The notes under the pieces are model-generated. The model was not told where the DNA came from. It saw only the letters and a program-made list of their open reading frames with translations, and did not search any database. DNA of 64,000 nt from Camellia lanceoleosa. Lineage: Eukaryota > Streptophyta > Magnoliopsida > Ericales > Theaceae. Made by a program: the position numbers and the translations under genes. Shown piece after piece: positions 49,505-57,405 of the stretch (position 1 is its first letter; every line of letters begins with the position of its first letter). The stretch is from contig CM045758.1 in the NCBI GenBank assembly GCA_025200525.1, positions 225,390,667-225,454,666 of the forward strand, read 5' to 3'.

Positions 49505-49687
49505 CGCCGTCTGTATTTGCATTCTTCAGCCTGGGGGGAATTTTGAAATAGAAAAATCTGAATTTTTTATTTTTTATTTTCAAAATACTCACCAAAACGA
49601 CGTCGTTTTGGTGAGTTTTATTCTCAGCCGTCGGATTAAGTACTTTAGGAGATCGCTCTAGAGGATTACTCTAGAGGATCCTTACGC
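49505..49687 (-). repeat. right terminal inverted repeat of the MULE
   Basis: Reads inward on the minus strand GCGTAAGGATCCTCTAGAG and contains the 30-bp palindrome at 49587-49616. Just inside it on the minus strand is a GC-richer leader with a possible donor GAG|GTAAACC near 49395. Confidence 0.9.
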
Positions 49688-49819
49688 ATTGCAAGTGACC
49701 AAAATATAATACACTCATGTCTTACATAAATATCAAAATAGGTAAAATCCATTCCATTCAAACGAGTACGAACCAACTCTGCGGATTGAATTTCAAGCGC
49801 CATCCCTAGCTAACACTTA

Positions 49820-50362
49820 GGCCCCGTTTGTTTAGGGTTATTGAGAGGGGATTGGAATTGATAGTGAGGTGTGACTCACTATATGGGGTGTTTGTTTTGA
49901 GAGATGGGAAGGGGACTTCTAATCCTTTGGTATTAGGATAAACCTTGGAAGGGGGATTGGAATGGAAGAGGTAGAGGTAGAGGTAGAGGTGGTATTAGAA
50001 AATTAGTCCCAAGGACTAGAAATTTTTTGTTTTATTTATTTATTTTTTACATGTTGGGTATTTTTTTTAAATATTAATGTTTAATTTTTTTGTATTTTTT
50101 TGTTAAGTAAAAATCATTATTTTTGTTTGTTTTATTTTTTTTGAAATTTTTTAATTTTTTTTTCCATATTGGGCTTTTTTTTTAACATTAATGTTTAATT
50201 TTTTGTATTTTGTATTTTTTATTATTATTTTATATAAAAATAATTTAATAATCCCTACACTAACAACTATCATCAAAACAAACACAATTTTACTTAGTTT
50301 CCTCACTAACAATCCCCTTACTATGAATTCCTTCCATTCAATTTCTAAAAATAAACGGGGCC
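49820..50362. mobile_element. Tourist-like (PIF/Harbinger) MITE, 543 bp
   Basis: The ends GGCCCCGTTTGTTTAG and ATAAACGGGGCC are inverted repeats flanked by TTA (49817-49819 and 50363-50365). The left duplication directly abuts the hAT-MITE duplication. No coding capacity. Confidence 0.75.
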
Positions 50363-50366
50363 TTAA

Positions 50367-50630
50367 GAGCTCATTTGGGAAAGAGAGTTTGAGACTTTTT
50401 TTGGCTAAAATAATCACAAAAAAAACAAAATAAGTTTTTTAATCCAATAAGACAAAGCATCATATTCAATCTATAATTATTATATTTTTTATTTTACAAA
50501 AAAATAAAATAAAAAACTAAAAAAATAAAAAAAATCTCCTCAAACGATATTTTTAGCCATAAACTTAAATAACTAAAAAACTCCATAAACTTAAATAACT
50601 AAAAAACAAATTTACTTCCCAAACCGGCTC
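50367..50630. mobile_element. Tourist-like MITE, 264 bp
   Basis: Ends GAGCTCATTTGGGAA and TTCCCAAACCGGCTC, flanked by TAA (50364-50366 and 50631-50633). The left TAA overlaps the TTA of the neighbouring MITE, so the two share a TTAA. Confidence 0.7.
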
Positions 50631-50693
50631 TAAAATTGCTCAAACTTGGAATCACGCCCAAGATATGCATCCATCTATCTATCAATGTTGGCC

Positions 50694-50940
50694 CTATTTG
50701 TTAGAGCTGTGGGAAAGTACTTATAGCTTATGCCTAAACAGCTTATAACTTATAACTATGAACATAAGCTAATTTCTGACTTATAAATTAAGAATTTCCT
50801 ACTCCACTCAAAGAATAAGCTGATTTCTGACTTCCAAATAGTTATAAGCTATAAGCTATAAACTAAATCAAACACATCAAAATAGCTTAAATTAAGCTGA
50901 AAGTTAAAATAAGCAGCTTTTAAGCTGCACCAAACAGGGC
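50694..50940. mobile_element. MITE with GCCCTATTTG ends
   Basis: Left GCCCTATTTGTTAGAGCTG and right CAGCTTTTAAGCTGCACC then AAACAGGGC are inverted ends. TGTTG flanks both sides. The interior has repeated AGCTTATAA/TTATAAGCT motifs able to fold. The SINE at 50954 inserted right beside it. Confidence 0.6.
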
Positions 50941-50953
50941 TGTTGTCAAATTG

Positions 50954-51279
50954 AACCAAAGGTGGGTGGCAACCTGGTAAGGGCCTAGGGTTTAAGCCCC
51001 TAGGTCCTGGGTTCGATTTTTCTCTGGGCCAATCTTTTGGGCGTAGCACAGTTGGTTGGGAGGTAGACCTCAGAGCAGCTTGGTGTGGATTTAATGCTCT
51101 CCCGTTGTGCGAGTCCTGACTTAAGCGGAACTTGTCTTGGAAGGTCGGAACAAGCTATCAGGTTATAATCTCTTACTCGGAACGGACAACAAGACACCCT
51201 GATGATCTCTTCAAAGGACGCTGCCTTGATCCTGCGGGAGAGTGGGAGGATTTTCCTGTAACCAAAACAAACAAAAAAA
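50954..51279 (+). mobile_element. tRNA-derived SINE upstream of the ICE1-like gene
   Basis: The body has an A-box-like TGGCAACCTGGTAAGGG (50967-50983) and a B-box-like GGTTCGATTTT (51010-51020), spaced as in tRNA genes. It ends in an AAAACAAACAAAAAAA tail. It is flanked by a perfect 13-bp duplication, TGTTGTCAAATTG, at 50941-50953 and 51280-51292. Length, internal promoter, tail and duplication together fit a plant SINE. A second box-A-like phrase (TAGCACAGTTGGTTGGGAG) follows, so it may be a composite. Confidence 0.85.
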
Positions 51280-51292
51280 TGTTGTCAAATTG

Positions 51293-51412
51293 GTTATCTC
51301 AAAAGGCAACCTTCTCTTTTTCTCTGCCACTGCACATCTCCCCCTTTTTTTTTCTTCTGAACATAGAAAAAAATAAGACGAAAAAGCAAAGCAGTGGGAG
51401 AGAGAGCAAAAA
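51293..51412 (+). promoter_or_regulatory. proximal 5' region/leader of the ICE1-like gene
   Basis: About 120 bp between the SINE duplication and the ATG. It is pyrimidine-rich (TCTCTTTTTCTCTGCC, then CCCCCTTTTTTTTTCTTCTG) then purine-rich (AGTGGGAGAGAGAGC), typical of plant leaders. No convincing TATA box or transcription start could be fixed. Confidence 0.4.
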
Positions 51413-52579
51413 ATGCGTCCGAGGGTTAACAATGGCATGGGTTGGATGGAAGGAGAGGAAGACGATGCAGTTTCTTGGAGCAGAAACAACAACAACCACG
51501 AAGGAGAGACCAAGGACGCAGACTTGAACCACCCTTCTCTCTCTACTTTCAAATCCTTTCTCGAAAGTGATTGGTACATGAACAATGCTATAATCATGAA
51601 CCCAGACTTCCAAACCATCCCAGAATTCAAAGATATGAACATGAATATGACCTTCTCTTCTTCTTCTTCTTCTAATCCCCCAACTACTGTTCCTGCTGAT
51701 AATCTTCTCTTACAGCAGCCAAAGCCAATGGACTCCTCCTCCTCCTGCTCTCCCTCTCAAACATTCAACTTCGACCCATCACTCTCTCACCCATTCTTGC
51801 CTCCTCCCTCATCTTGCTTTTCTTCACTCTTCAATGTTGTCTGTAACAACAGCAACAACTCTTTTGAAAACGGCTTCGATTTGGGCTGTGACACTAATTT
51901 TCTTGAAAATCATAATTGTAATTCCCCCATGTTGATGGGTTTCAATGGTCTGAGTTGGAGTTCTTCTGAGTTTCCAGCAACCCGTTTGGGGCAGATTTCT
52001 GACAACAACGCTGCAATTGGTTTCGAGGGTTCTTCTTCTGGGGATGGGGATGCTTTGTTTCTGAACATGTCTAAGGTTTTGAGGCCTCTTGAAATTTTAC
52101 AACCTGTTGGAACTCGGCCCACTCTCTTTCAGAAGAGAGCTGCTTTACGACAAAGCTCTGCTGCCGGAGCCATTAATTTGGGGAATTTGGACTTGAGGAG
52201 GGGCACCGAGGTTTCAGCAAGAGCTGATGGAAATTGGGGAAAGAGACTGGACGATGGAGAATTGGAGAAGAAGAGGAAGACAAACGATGAAGATGAATTT
52301 GAGGAAGCCAGTATTGATGCGTCGGGACTTAATTATGATTCTTCTGATGAGCCTTTTGAGAACAAGAAGGTGGATGAGAGTGAGGATACCAACAATGGTG
52401 GGAATAACAATTCCAATGCTAACACCACCGTCACTACTGTTGTTGTTGGAGATGATCAAAAGGAAAAGGGAAAGAAAAAGGGGCTGCCAGCCAAAAATTT
52501 GATGGCTGAGAGGCGGCGAAGGAAAAAGCTCAATGATAGGCTATACATGCTTAGGTCTGTTGTCCCCAAAATCAGCAAG
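51413..52579 (+). CDS. ICE1-like: ICE1-like exon 1 (N-terminal region, KRAA motif, basic region and helix 1)
   Basis: 389 codons from MRPRVNNGMGWMEGEEDD, a start typical of the family, to VVPKISK. Serine/asparagine-rich segments lie at residues 80-150 and an acidic stretch at 290-330. The motif LFQKRAALRQSS is at about residues 238-249. It corresponds to the KRAAM motif bound by MPK3/6, in which an arginine change stabilises the Arabidopsis protein (scrm-D). Here R242 is kept and the methionine is leucine. The DNA-binding basic region NLMAERRRRKKLN is at residues 362-374, followed by helix 1 RLYMLRSVV. The donor is AAG|GTATGA. The in-frame stop three bases later is intronic. Confidence 0.95.
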
Positions 52580-52900
52580 GTATGAATATATCTATAAAAA
52601 TGAGTTTCTAACTCTCTCCTGTGCTCTGCTAACTTTACACCACAGAGTGTGTTTTGAATTTAACCCAGTTATGATGATTTATGGTAATTTTTTTCCAAAA
52701 ATACAAAGGAATTCAGGGCTAATCCTAAGAATTTTTAGACAATATTTTAAATATCTTGTACTAAAGCCTGAAGTGAGTTTCTTTAGTGCAGGAAGGCATA
52801 GATAGTTTTGGTCCTCATAGAGACCTTCATCAAATTATTTGTGATTTGAATTCACAATCGTATTGCACAACTGATTGTTCTCATTATGTGATGTCTGCAG
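52580..52900 (+). other. intron 1 of the ICE1-like gene
   Basis: 321 bp, GTATGA to TCTGCAG, phase 0. It separates KISK from MDRAS in the bHLH loop region, a conserved junction in the family. Confidence 0.93.
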
Positions 52901-53137
52901 ATGGATAGAGCTTCAATACTTGGAGATGCCATTGAATACTTGAAGGAGCTTTTGCAAAGGATCAATGATCTCCACAATGAACTTGAGGCAACCCCACTGG
53001 CACCAGGATCTTTGCTGCCACTGCCATCAACAAGCAGCTTCCATCCATTGACACCCACCCCACTGACCCTTCCATATCGTATCAAAGAAGAATTATGCCC
53101 AAGTTCATTGCCCAGCCCTAAAAACCAACCTGCAAGG
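52901..53137 (+). CDS. ICE1-like: ICE1-like exon 2 (helix 2 and linker)
   Basis: 79 codons, from [20 protein letters not shown] (helix 2, dimerisation) through INDLHNELE to a proline/threonine/serine linker [19 protein letters not shown]. It ends PSPKNQPAR at donor AGG|GTAATT. The linker holds the KEEL segment, which in ICE1 proteins includes a SUMO-type lysine context; that role is inferred from family knowledge. Confidence 0.95.
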
Positions 53138-53311
53138 GTAATTTCATTAATGTAGAAATTGGCTTACTGAGTTGGTCAGTCTTGAATATTGATGTTTTAT
53201 GAGTTCCTACCTTGTCGTTTTGCCTTAGTTTTGAGTAAGGCATTTTTAAGTGTATGGATGCTCATAAACTGTTTCTTTTTTATTAATTTATTTTCCAAAA
53301 AAAGAAAAGAA

Positions 53312-53332
53312 GGGGGGGGGGGGGGGGGGGGG
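53312..53332 (+). repeat. poly(G) run of about 20 bases
   Basis: An uninterrupted G tract after AAAAGAAAAGAA and before TGTGTTG, in the transcribed intron. It could fold as a G-quadruplex in DNA or RNA, and its exact length is likely to be uncertain in any assembly. Confidence 0.8.
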
Positions 53333-53769
53333 TGTGTTGTTATTTGGTCCAATTACCAGAAATGGTTTCTCTGAAACGTATTATCAGAAGACGGTAAAAG
53401 CTTTTGAGAGCATGGTGTTTTTTGCCATTTTATCATCCCCAAGTCCCAACTAGAAGCATAGAATGGAAAAGTTCGTTCTGGTGTTTCCTGAAAATTGGTG
53501 CTTTTAAACTGATTATTTTTATAATGGTTTATGATACCAACCAACAAAAAAAAATTTCTTGTGTTGTATTATGCCATCTCTAACTCTAGTCTCTGCCAAT
53601 TATGCCCTTTCTGCCTTTGTCGAGCGGTGCTCATGAACTTCGGAAACTATGACAGATTAATAAATGTATGTTCATTGGACCTGGGATTGGATATAGAAAT
53701 TAGAGCATATAAATCTTTTTGTATTTAGTATTATATATATAATTTGTGATTGTGTTAATAACTGAATTA

Positions 53770-53975
53770 GGCCTCGTTTGGGAACAAATTATTTTAGTAA
53801 CTTTTTGACAGTAATTAGTATATTTGGAATGATTTTTTGATTTTTTATGAAAAGATGTGCAAAAAGTAGAGAGAATAATGAATCTTTTAACTTTTTGGTA
53901 TAGATTATAGACTTTTTAATTTTTTTATTAACTTTTTGGTTTTTTAGCTAAAACACTCGTATGCCAAATGAGGTC
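53770..53975. mobile_element. Tourist-like MITE, 206 bp, with an empty-site copy nearby
   Basis: Ends GGCCTCGTTTGGGAAC and GCCAAATGAGGTC with TTA on both sides (53767-53769, 53976-53978). The surrounding sequence recurs at about 56273-56465 without the element, giving a direct empty-site comparison. Confidence 0.85.
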
Positions 53976-54397
53976 TTAGTGTTGTTTTGTTATTTATGTC
54001 GTTTCCTAAATTGTATCATGAATCTATTATATATATATATATGGTCTCTATCTTATTGATGGGTAAGTCAAATATTTTTTTTTATTCTTTTTGATATCAG
54101 AGTTAGGTTCAGTACCTAGTAATTTTGCTTCACTGGCGGGCGGCAACCTTACCTTGGCCACCTGTCGGACCTCAACCCATTCTACTGTCATATTTTCTTT
54201 CAATATCACTACGTGGTGATCTCTTCCTATATCTACTAATTTATTCCTATCCCAAATATCTCTAACATATATTTTTTTTTACTTGCAATCCATTTTTTTC
54301 TTTGTGTTTCTGTTTCACCTTGTCTTTTCTTCTATTTCAACCTCAAATTGGTTTCTATCTTTAAACCTATTTGACTTTGAGGAGAGTATTATACCTA

Positions 54398-55320
54398 TGT
54401 TGAAAACTCTAGAAATCCACTAGATATTGATTTGTAATTATGTATCAATTTAAAGCAATAAAACAATCCCAATAAAAAAATAAGACAAATCGACACAACG
54501 ATTTTAACGTGAAAAAATCACAATTGGAGCACCTCCAATTGTAATAAAAAACCACGGGCAATAGTCACAAAATAATCCACTAAGAAGATATAAAGGAATT
54601 ACACAAGTATACTCTCAATTACCTAGCGAATTCACACCTGAATTGAACTGACCCCTATGTGCCTCTTCCAACCCCGTCTTCACCTCAGAATTGTCTTGAT
54701 GATGAGCCACTCCAGAATCCACCAAAGCTTCAGGCTCGAATTCTTCAGAATCCACCGAAGAACAATTCTCTCTTTTGTATAGAACAAACAAATAATCTTC
54801 TGATGTATACTCTTTAAACCATGAGTAGAATACTCAATCAAAACATCAAAGAAAATTAGCAAAATATCCCCAAATATAAACCTTAATATTCAAGAAGAAG
54901 ATCTGGAGGAGTAATCATAGTTTTGGACTAAAACAAATACTTATAGAAATCTAGGACTGCGAAGCTCGCTCGAGCGAAGACTCTCTCGCTCGAACGAGAA
55001 ACTAAATCTCGCGTGTTTTTCCATAAGTGGCTTCGCTCGAGCCATACAACCTTTGCTCAAGTGTACATTCATCCTTTTCAGGTTTTTTGCCAGATGCAAC
55101 CTTCGCTCGAGCGAGAACTCCTTCGCTCGAGCGAGCAAGGATGGGCATGCAACTTTGAATGCAATTTTTTTGCATTTGGGCGCCGCCTCGACCCGCTTAA
55201 GGGCGCTTGCTCCTCGACTCTCGACCAAGGCAAATCGATCCTGTCATAATCAGCGAAGTGGCAATCTTGAAAGTATTAACATCACAAACTTCTCTGCAAG
55301 GCATAATTCAAGTTAGATTC
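54398..55320 (-). mobile_element. decayed LTR in intron 2, ends uncertain
   Basis: The minus-strand sequence has an AATTGGAGGTGCTCCAATTG palindromic segment and a TTTTTTCACGTTAAAATCG phrase, like many copia LTR leaders. CTCGAGCG motifs cluster at 54960-55140. No certain TG...CA ends, duplication or coding sequence. Confidence 0.45.
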
Positions 55321-55458
55321 GCATCTAAAAACTCATAGCCTCACTAAAATAAAAAGTGCGAAAATAAGTACAACTGAAAGGAGTTTTGTCAACCGGGATT
55401 GTCAAGAATAAAAACCTAACATATGTGATGGTGAGCATGGTGATATACCATGTAAACC

Positions 55459-55665
55459 ACCTAAGTCGCCCCATCTGGTGCACAACCCAAGTTGTCCCCT
55501 CTAGCACACAACCCAAGTCGTCCCCTTGGTGCACCACTTAAGTTGCCCCCTCTGGTGCACAACTAAAGTCGCCCCCTCTAACGTACCACCAAAGTTGCCC
55601 CCTAGCGCATAACTAAAGTCGTTTCCTCTAGCGCATTACCAAAGTTGGCCCCTAGTGCACTTTCT
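55459..55665 (+). repeat. tandem repeat, about 30-bp unit, about seven copies
   Basis: Units follow the pattern AAGTYGCCCCCTCTRGYGCA with ACCAC or ACAAC spacers. Units are diverged, so the array is old. It lies inside intron 2. Confidence 0.85.
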
Positions 55666-55781
55666 AATAAGCCAGCTCTTGGCGCACTCAGTCATCTATT
55701 GCTATCATCGTTCAACAGCACATCATAAGTTATGCGTGTGTCATGCTTGCTGGTTCAACATCCAGTTCTCTACATCGGTCC

Positions 55782-55990
55782 AACATGACCCCTTTAAACT
55801 GTCTCAACATTGATTCCGGTTAGTCTCTATAATGGTTCGACATAACCCTTTAAACTATCCCGACATTGATTTCGGTTAGTTCCTACAACGGTCCAGCATG
55901 ACTTTAAATTGTCCTGACATTAGTTCCGACCAGTTTTTATAACGGTCCGACACGACCATAAACTATCTCCCGATATTAGGTCCGGCCTCT
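55782..55990 (+). repeat. tandem repeat, about 60-bp unit, about four copies
   Basis: Each unit has CGGTCCGACATGACC-like, then TTTAAACTRTCCCGACATTG and TTCCGGTTAGT-like parts. It starts about 120 bp after the previous array and is unrelated to it. Confidence 0.8.
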
Positions 55991-56449
55991 GATGCCTTCC
56001 AAGGTCTTGCTGGCTGCCGACCAGGGTGTTTCTTGGCCATAGATACTTCGGAAGCTCTTCCAGGGCAATTCAGTCCCTGTTTTTTTTTCCTTTTTGGGAT
56101 GTGGTGCTGATGTATTAAGCACTTTTTGGCCTTTTTCATTTAGTGGATTACTAGATTTGTTCGGTAGTATTTATTTGGACTAGCTGTTGAGTTTTTTTCG
56201 GCCTCTTTCAGTCATCCATTAGCAAACTGCGATTGTTGAATATTTTCACACCAGTTTGAGAAAGAGTGATGAATATAGAAATTAAAGTACATACAATTTT
56301 TTTATTTTTAGTATTATGTATATAATCTGTGATCGTGTCAATCATTGATTTAGTATTGTTTTCTATTTCTTATTTATATCGTTTCCTAAATTATATCATG
56401 AATCTATTATATAGACATGATCTCTACTTCATTAATTGATAAGTCAAAT

Positions 56450-57049
56450 GATTCTTTTCATTCTTTTCTGGGATGGGACTAATTTATCAATGACATTGAC
56501 TCGTAGTGTGGTTTCAATGCCATGATCCTAAAGAAAATGAATTAAAACATTTGTGTAGGTGCTCAAATGGGTATTTGTCTCATTATACATATTGGCGGGA
56601 ACCAAAGTCGCTAAAAAAATTAAAAATCGGAGTATGCTTTTGTTGTATATTTTGGATTTTTCCTGGTCGGTTGAGTGTTAAGAATTCAGTTTTATGTTTG
56701 ATTAATTTCTATATGAAGGTTAATGTAGTACGGATGAATAAATTGTTTATGATTCTTTTCATTCTTTTCTGGGATGGGACTAATTTATCAATGACATTGA
56801 CACGTAGTGTGGTTTCAATGCCATGATCCTAAAGAAAATGAATTAAAACATTTGTGTAGGTGCTCAAATGGGTATTTGTCTCATTATACATATTGGCGTG
56901 AACCAAAGTTGCTAAAAAAATTAAAAATTGGAGTATGCTTTTGTCGTATATTTGGATTTTCCTGGTCGGTTGAGTGTTAAGAATTCAGTTTTATGTTTGA
57001 TTAATTTCTATATGAAGGTTAATGTAGTACTGATGAATAAGTTGTTTAT
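56450..57049 (+). repeat. 301-bp direct tandem duplication in intron 2
   Basis: Units 56450-56750 and 56751-57049 both start GATTCTTTTCATTCTTTTCT and end TGAATAARTTGTTTAT. They differ by a few substitutions and short indels. The sequence upstream of the first unit (56273-56449) is itself a copy of sequence at about 53691-54080. Confidence 0.92.
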
Positions 57050-57370
57050 GTCCTTTGACAAACAATTGGGTCCTATGGTTCAATCATTTTGTTACACAGG
57101 ACACAACTTGTCCTAGTGGAATGCCCAGTGAATTGTCCCATGCTTGTGGTAATTGGATATTTTCATATATGAAATTGGTGGTGCTGTTTATGTGATCAAA
57201 GAGTTAATTGGAGTCCATTTGTTTAAAACACTAATCCTTTGCTAGACAAGACTAAAGTGTTTCATAGCCTCGTTAAGCATATCATTTAATGTTACCAAAA
57301 ATCAGCTTGTACGATTACTGCAGGAAATTCCTTTTGTTCTTCTCAAGAAAATTCTGTGCATGTTGTGTAG

Positions 57371-57405
57371 GTTGAGGTTAGGGTAAAAGAAGGGAGGGCT
57401 GTCAC
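57371..57405 (+). CDS. ICE1-like: ICE1-like exon 3, 5' part, cut by the TR-GAG element
   Basis: Encodes VEVRVKEGRAV plus the first two bases of a threonine codon, the first strand of the ACT-like domain. The acceptor is TGTGTAG|GTTGAG. The final GTCAC is the left copy of the target duplication. Confidence 0.93.

Larger units (their letters stand above)
42957..49687. mobile_element. MULE with 9-bp duplication, 6.7 kb, carrying two gene remnants
   Basis: Terminal inverted repeats of about 185 bp (42957-43144 and 49505-49687) start GCGAGCGGATCC and GCGTAAGGATCC. Each contains the 30-bp palindrome ACTCACCAAAACGAC plus its complement. The flanks are a perfect 9-bp duplication, ATTGCAAGT (42948-42956 and 49688-49696). 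Inside are a + strand gene with a FAR1-type N-terminus but no MULE transposase core, and a - strand GRF zinc-finger gene converging on it. A second minus-strand leader arises near the right repeat. The transposase catalytic domain and SWIM finger were not found, so the element looks non-autonomous by internal deletion. Confidence 0.9.
33111..49808. mobile_element. hAT-type MITE split by two nested insertions
   Basis: The outer ends are TAGGGATGGC (33111-33120) and GCCATCCCTA (49799-49808), perfect 10-bp inverted repeats. The 8-bp flanks GCTGACAC (33103-33110) and GCTAACAC (49809-49816) differ at one base. Subtracting the Gypsy insertion and the MULE leaves only about 500 bp of element sequence, in three pieces: 33111-33219, 42664-42956 and 49688-49808. 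The pieces share a GGCGGG/GGGTCGGATTTGG texture. It must be the oldest of the three elements. It is non-autonomous; no transposase is seen. Confidence 0.75.
53138..57370 (+). other. intron 2 of the ICE1-like gene, expanded to 4.2 kb by repeats
   Basis: Runs from GTAATT to TGTGTAG. It holds a poly(G) run, a Tourist-like MITE, a decayed LTR, two unrelated tandem arrays and a 301-bp duplication, each listed separately. The first about 170 bp and last about 250 bp look unique. Confidence 0.85.

Noticed and set aside
50961..51035. tRNA gene upstream of the ICE1-like gene.
   Set aside because: A and B boxes are present but no cloverleaf can be closed. The segment sits within a tailed, duplicated insertion, so it is a SINE head.
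51211..51642. Long minus-strand frame opposite ICE1-like exon 1.
   Set aside because: It is the antisense shadow of a strongly supported exon and of the SINE.
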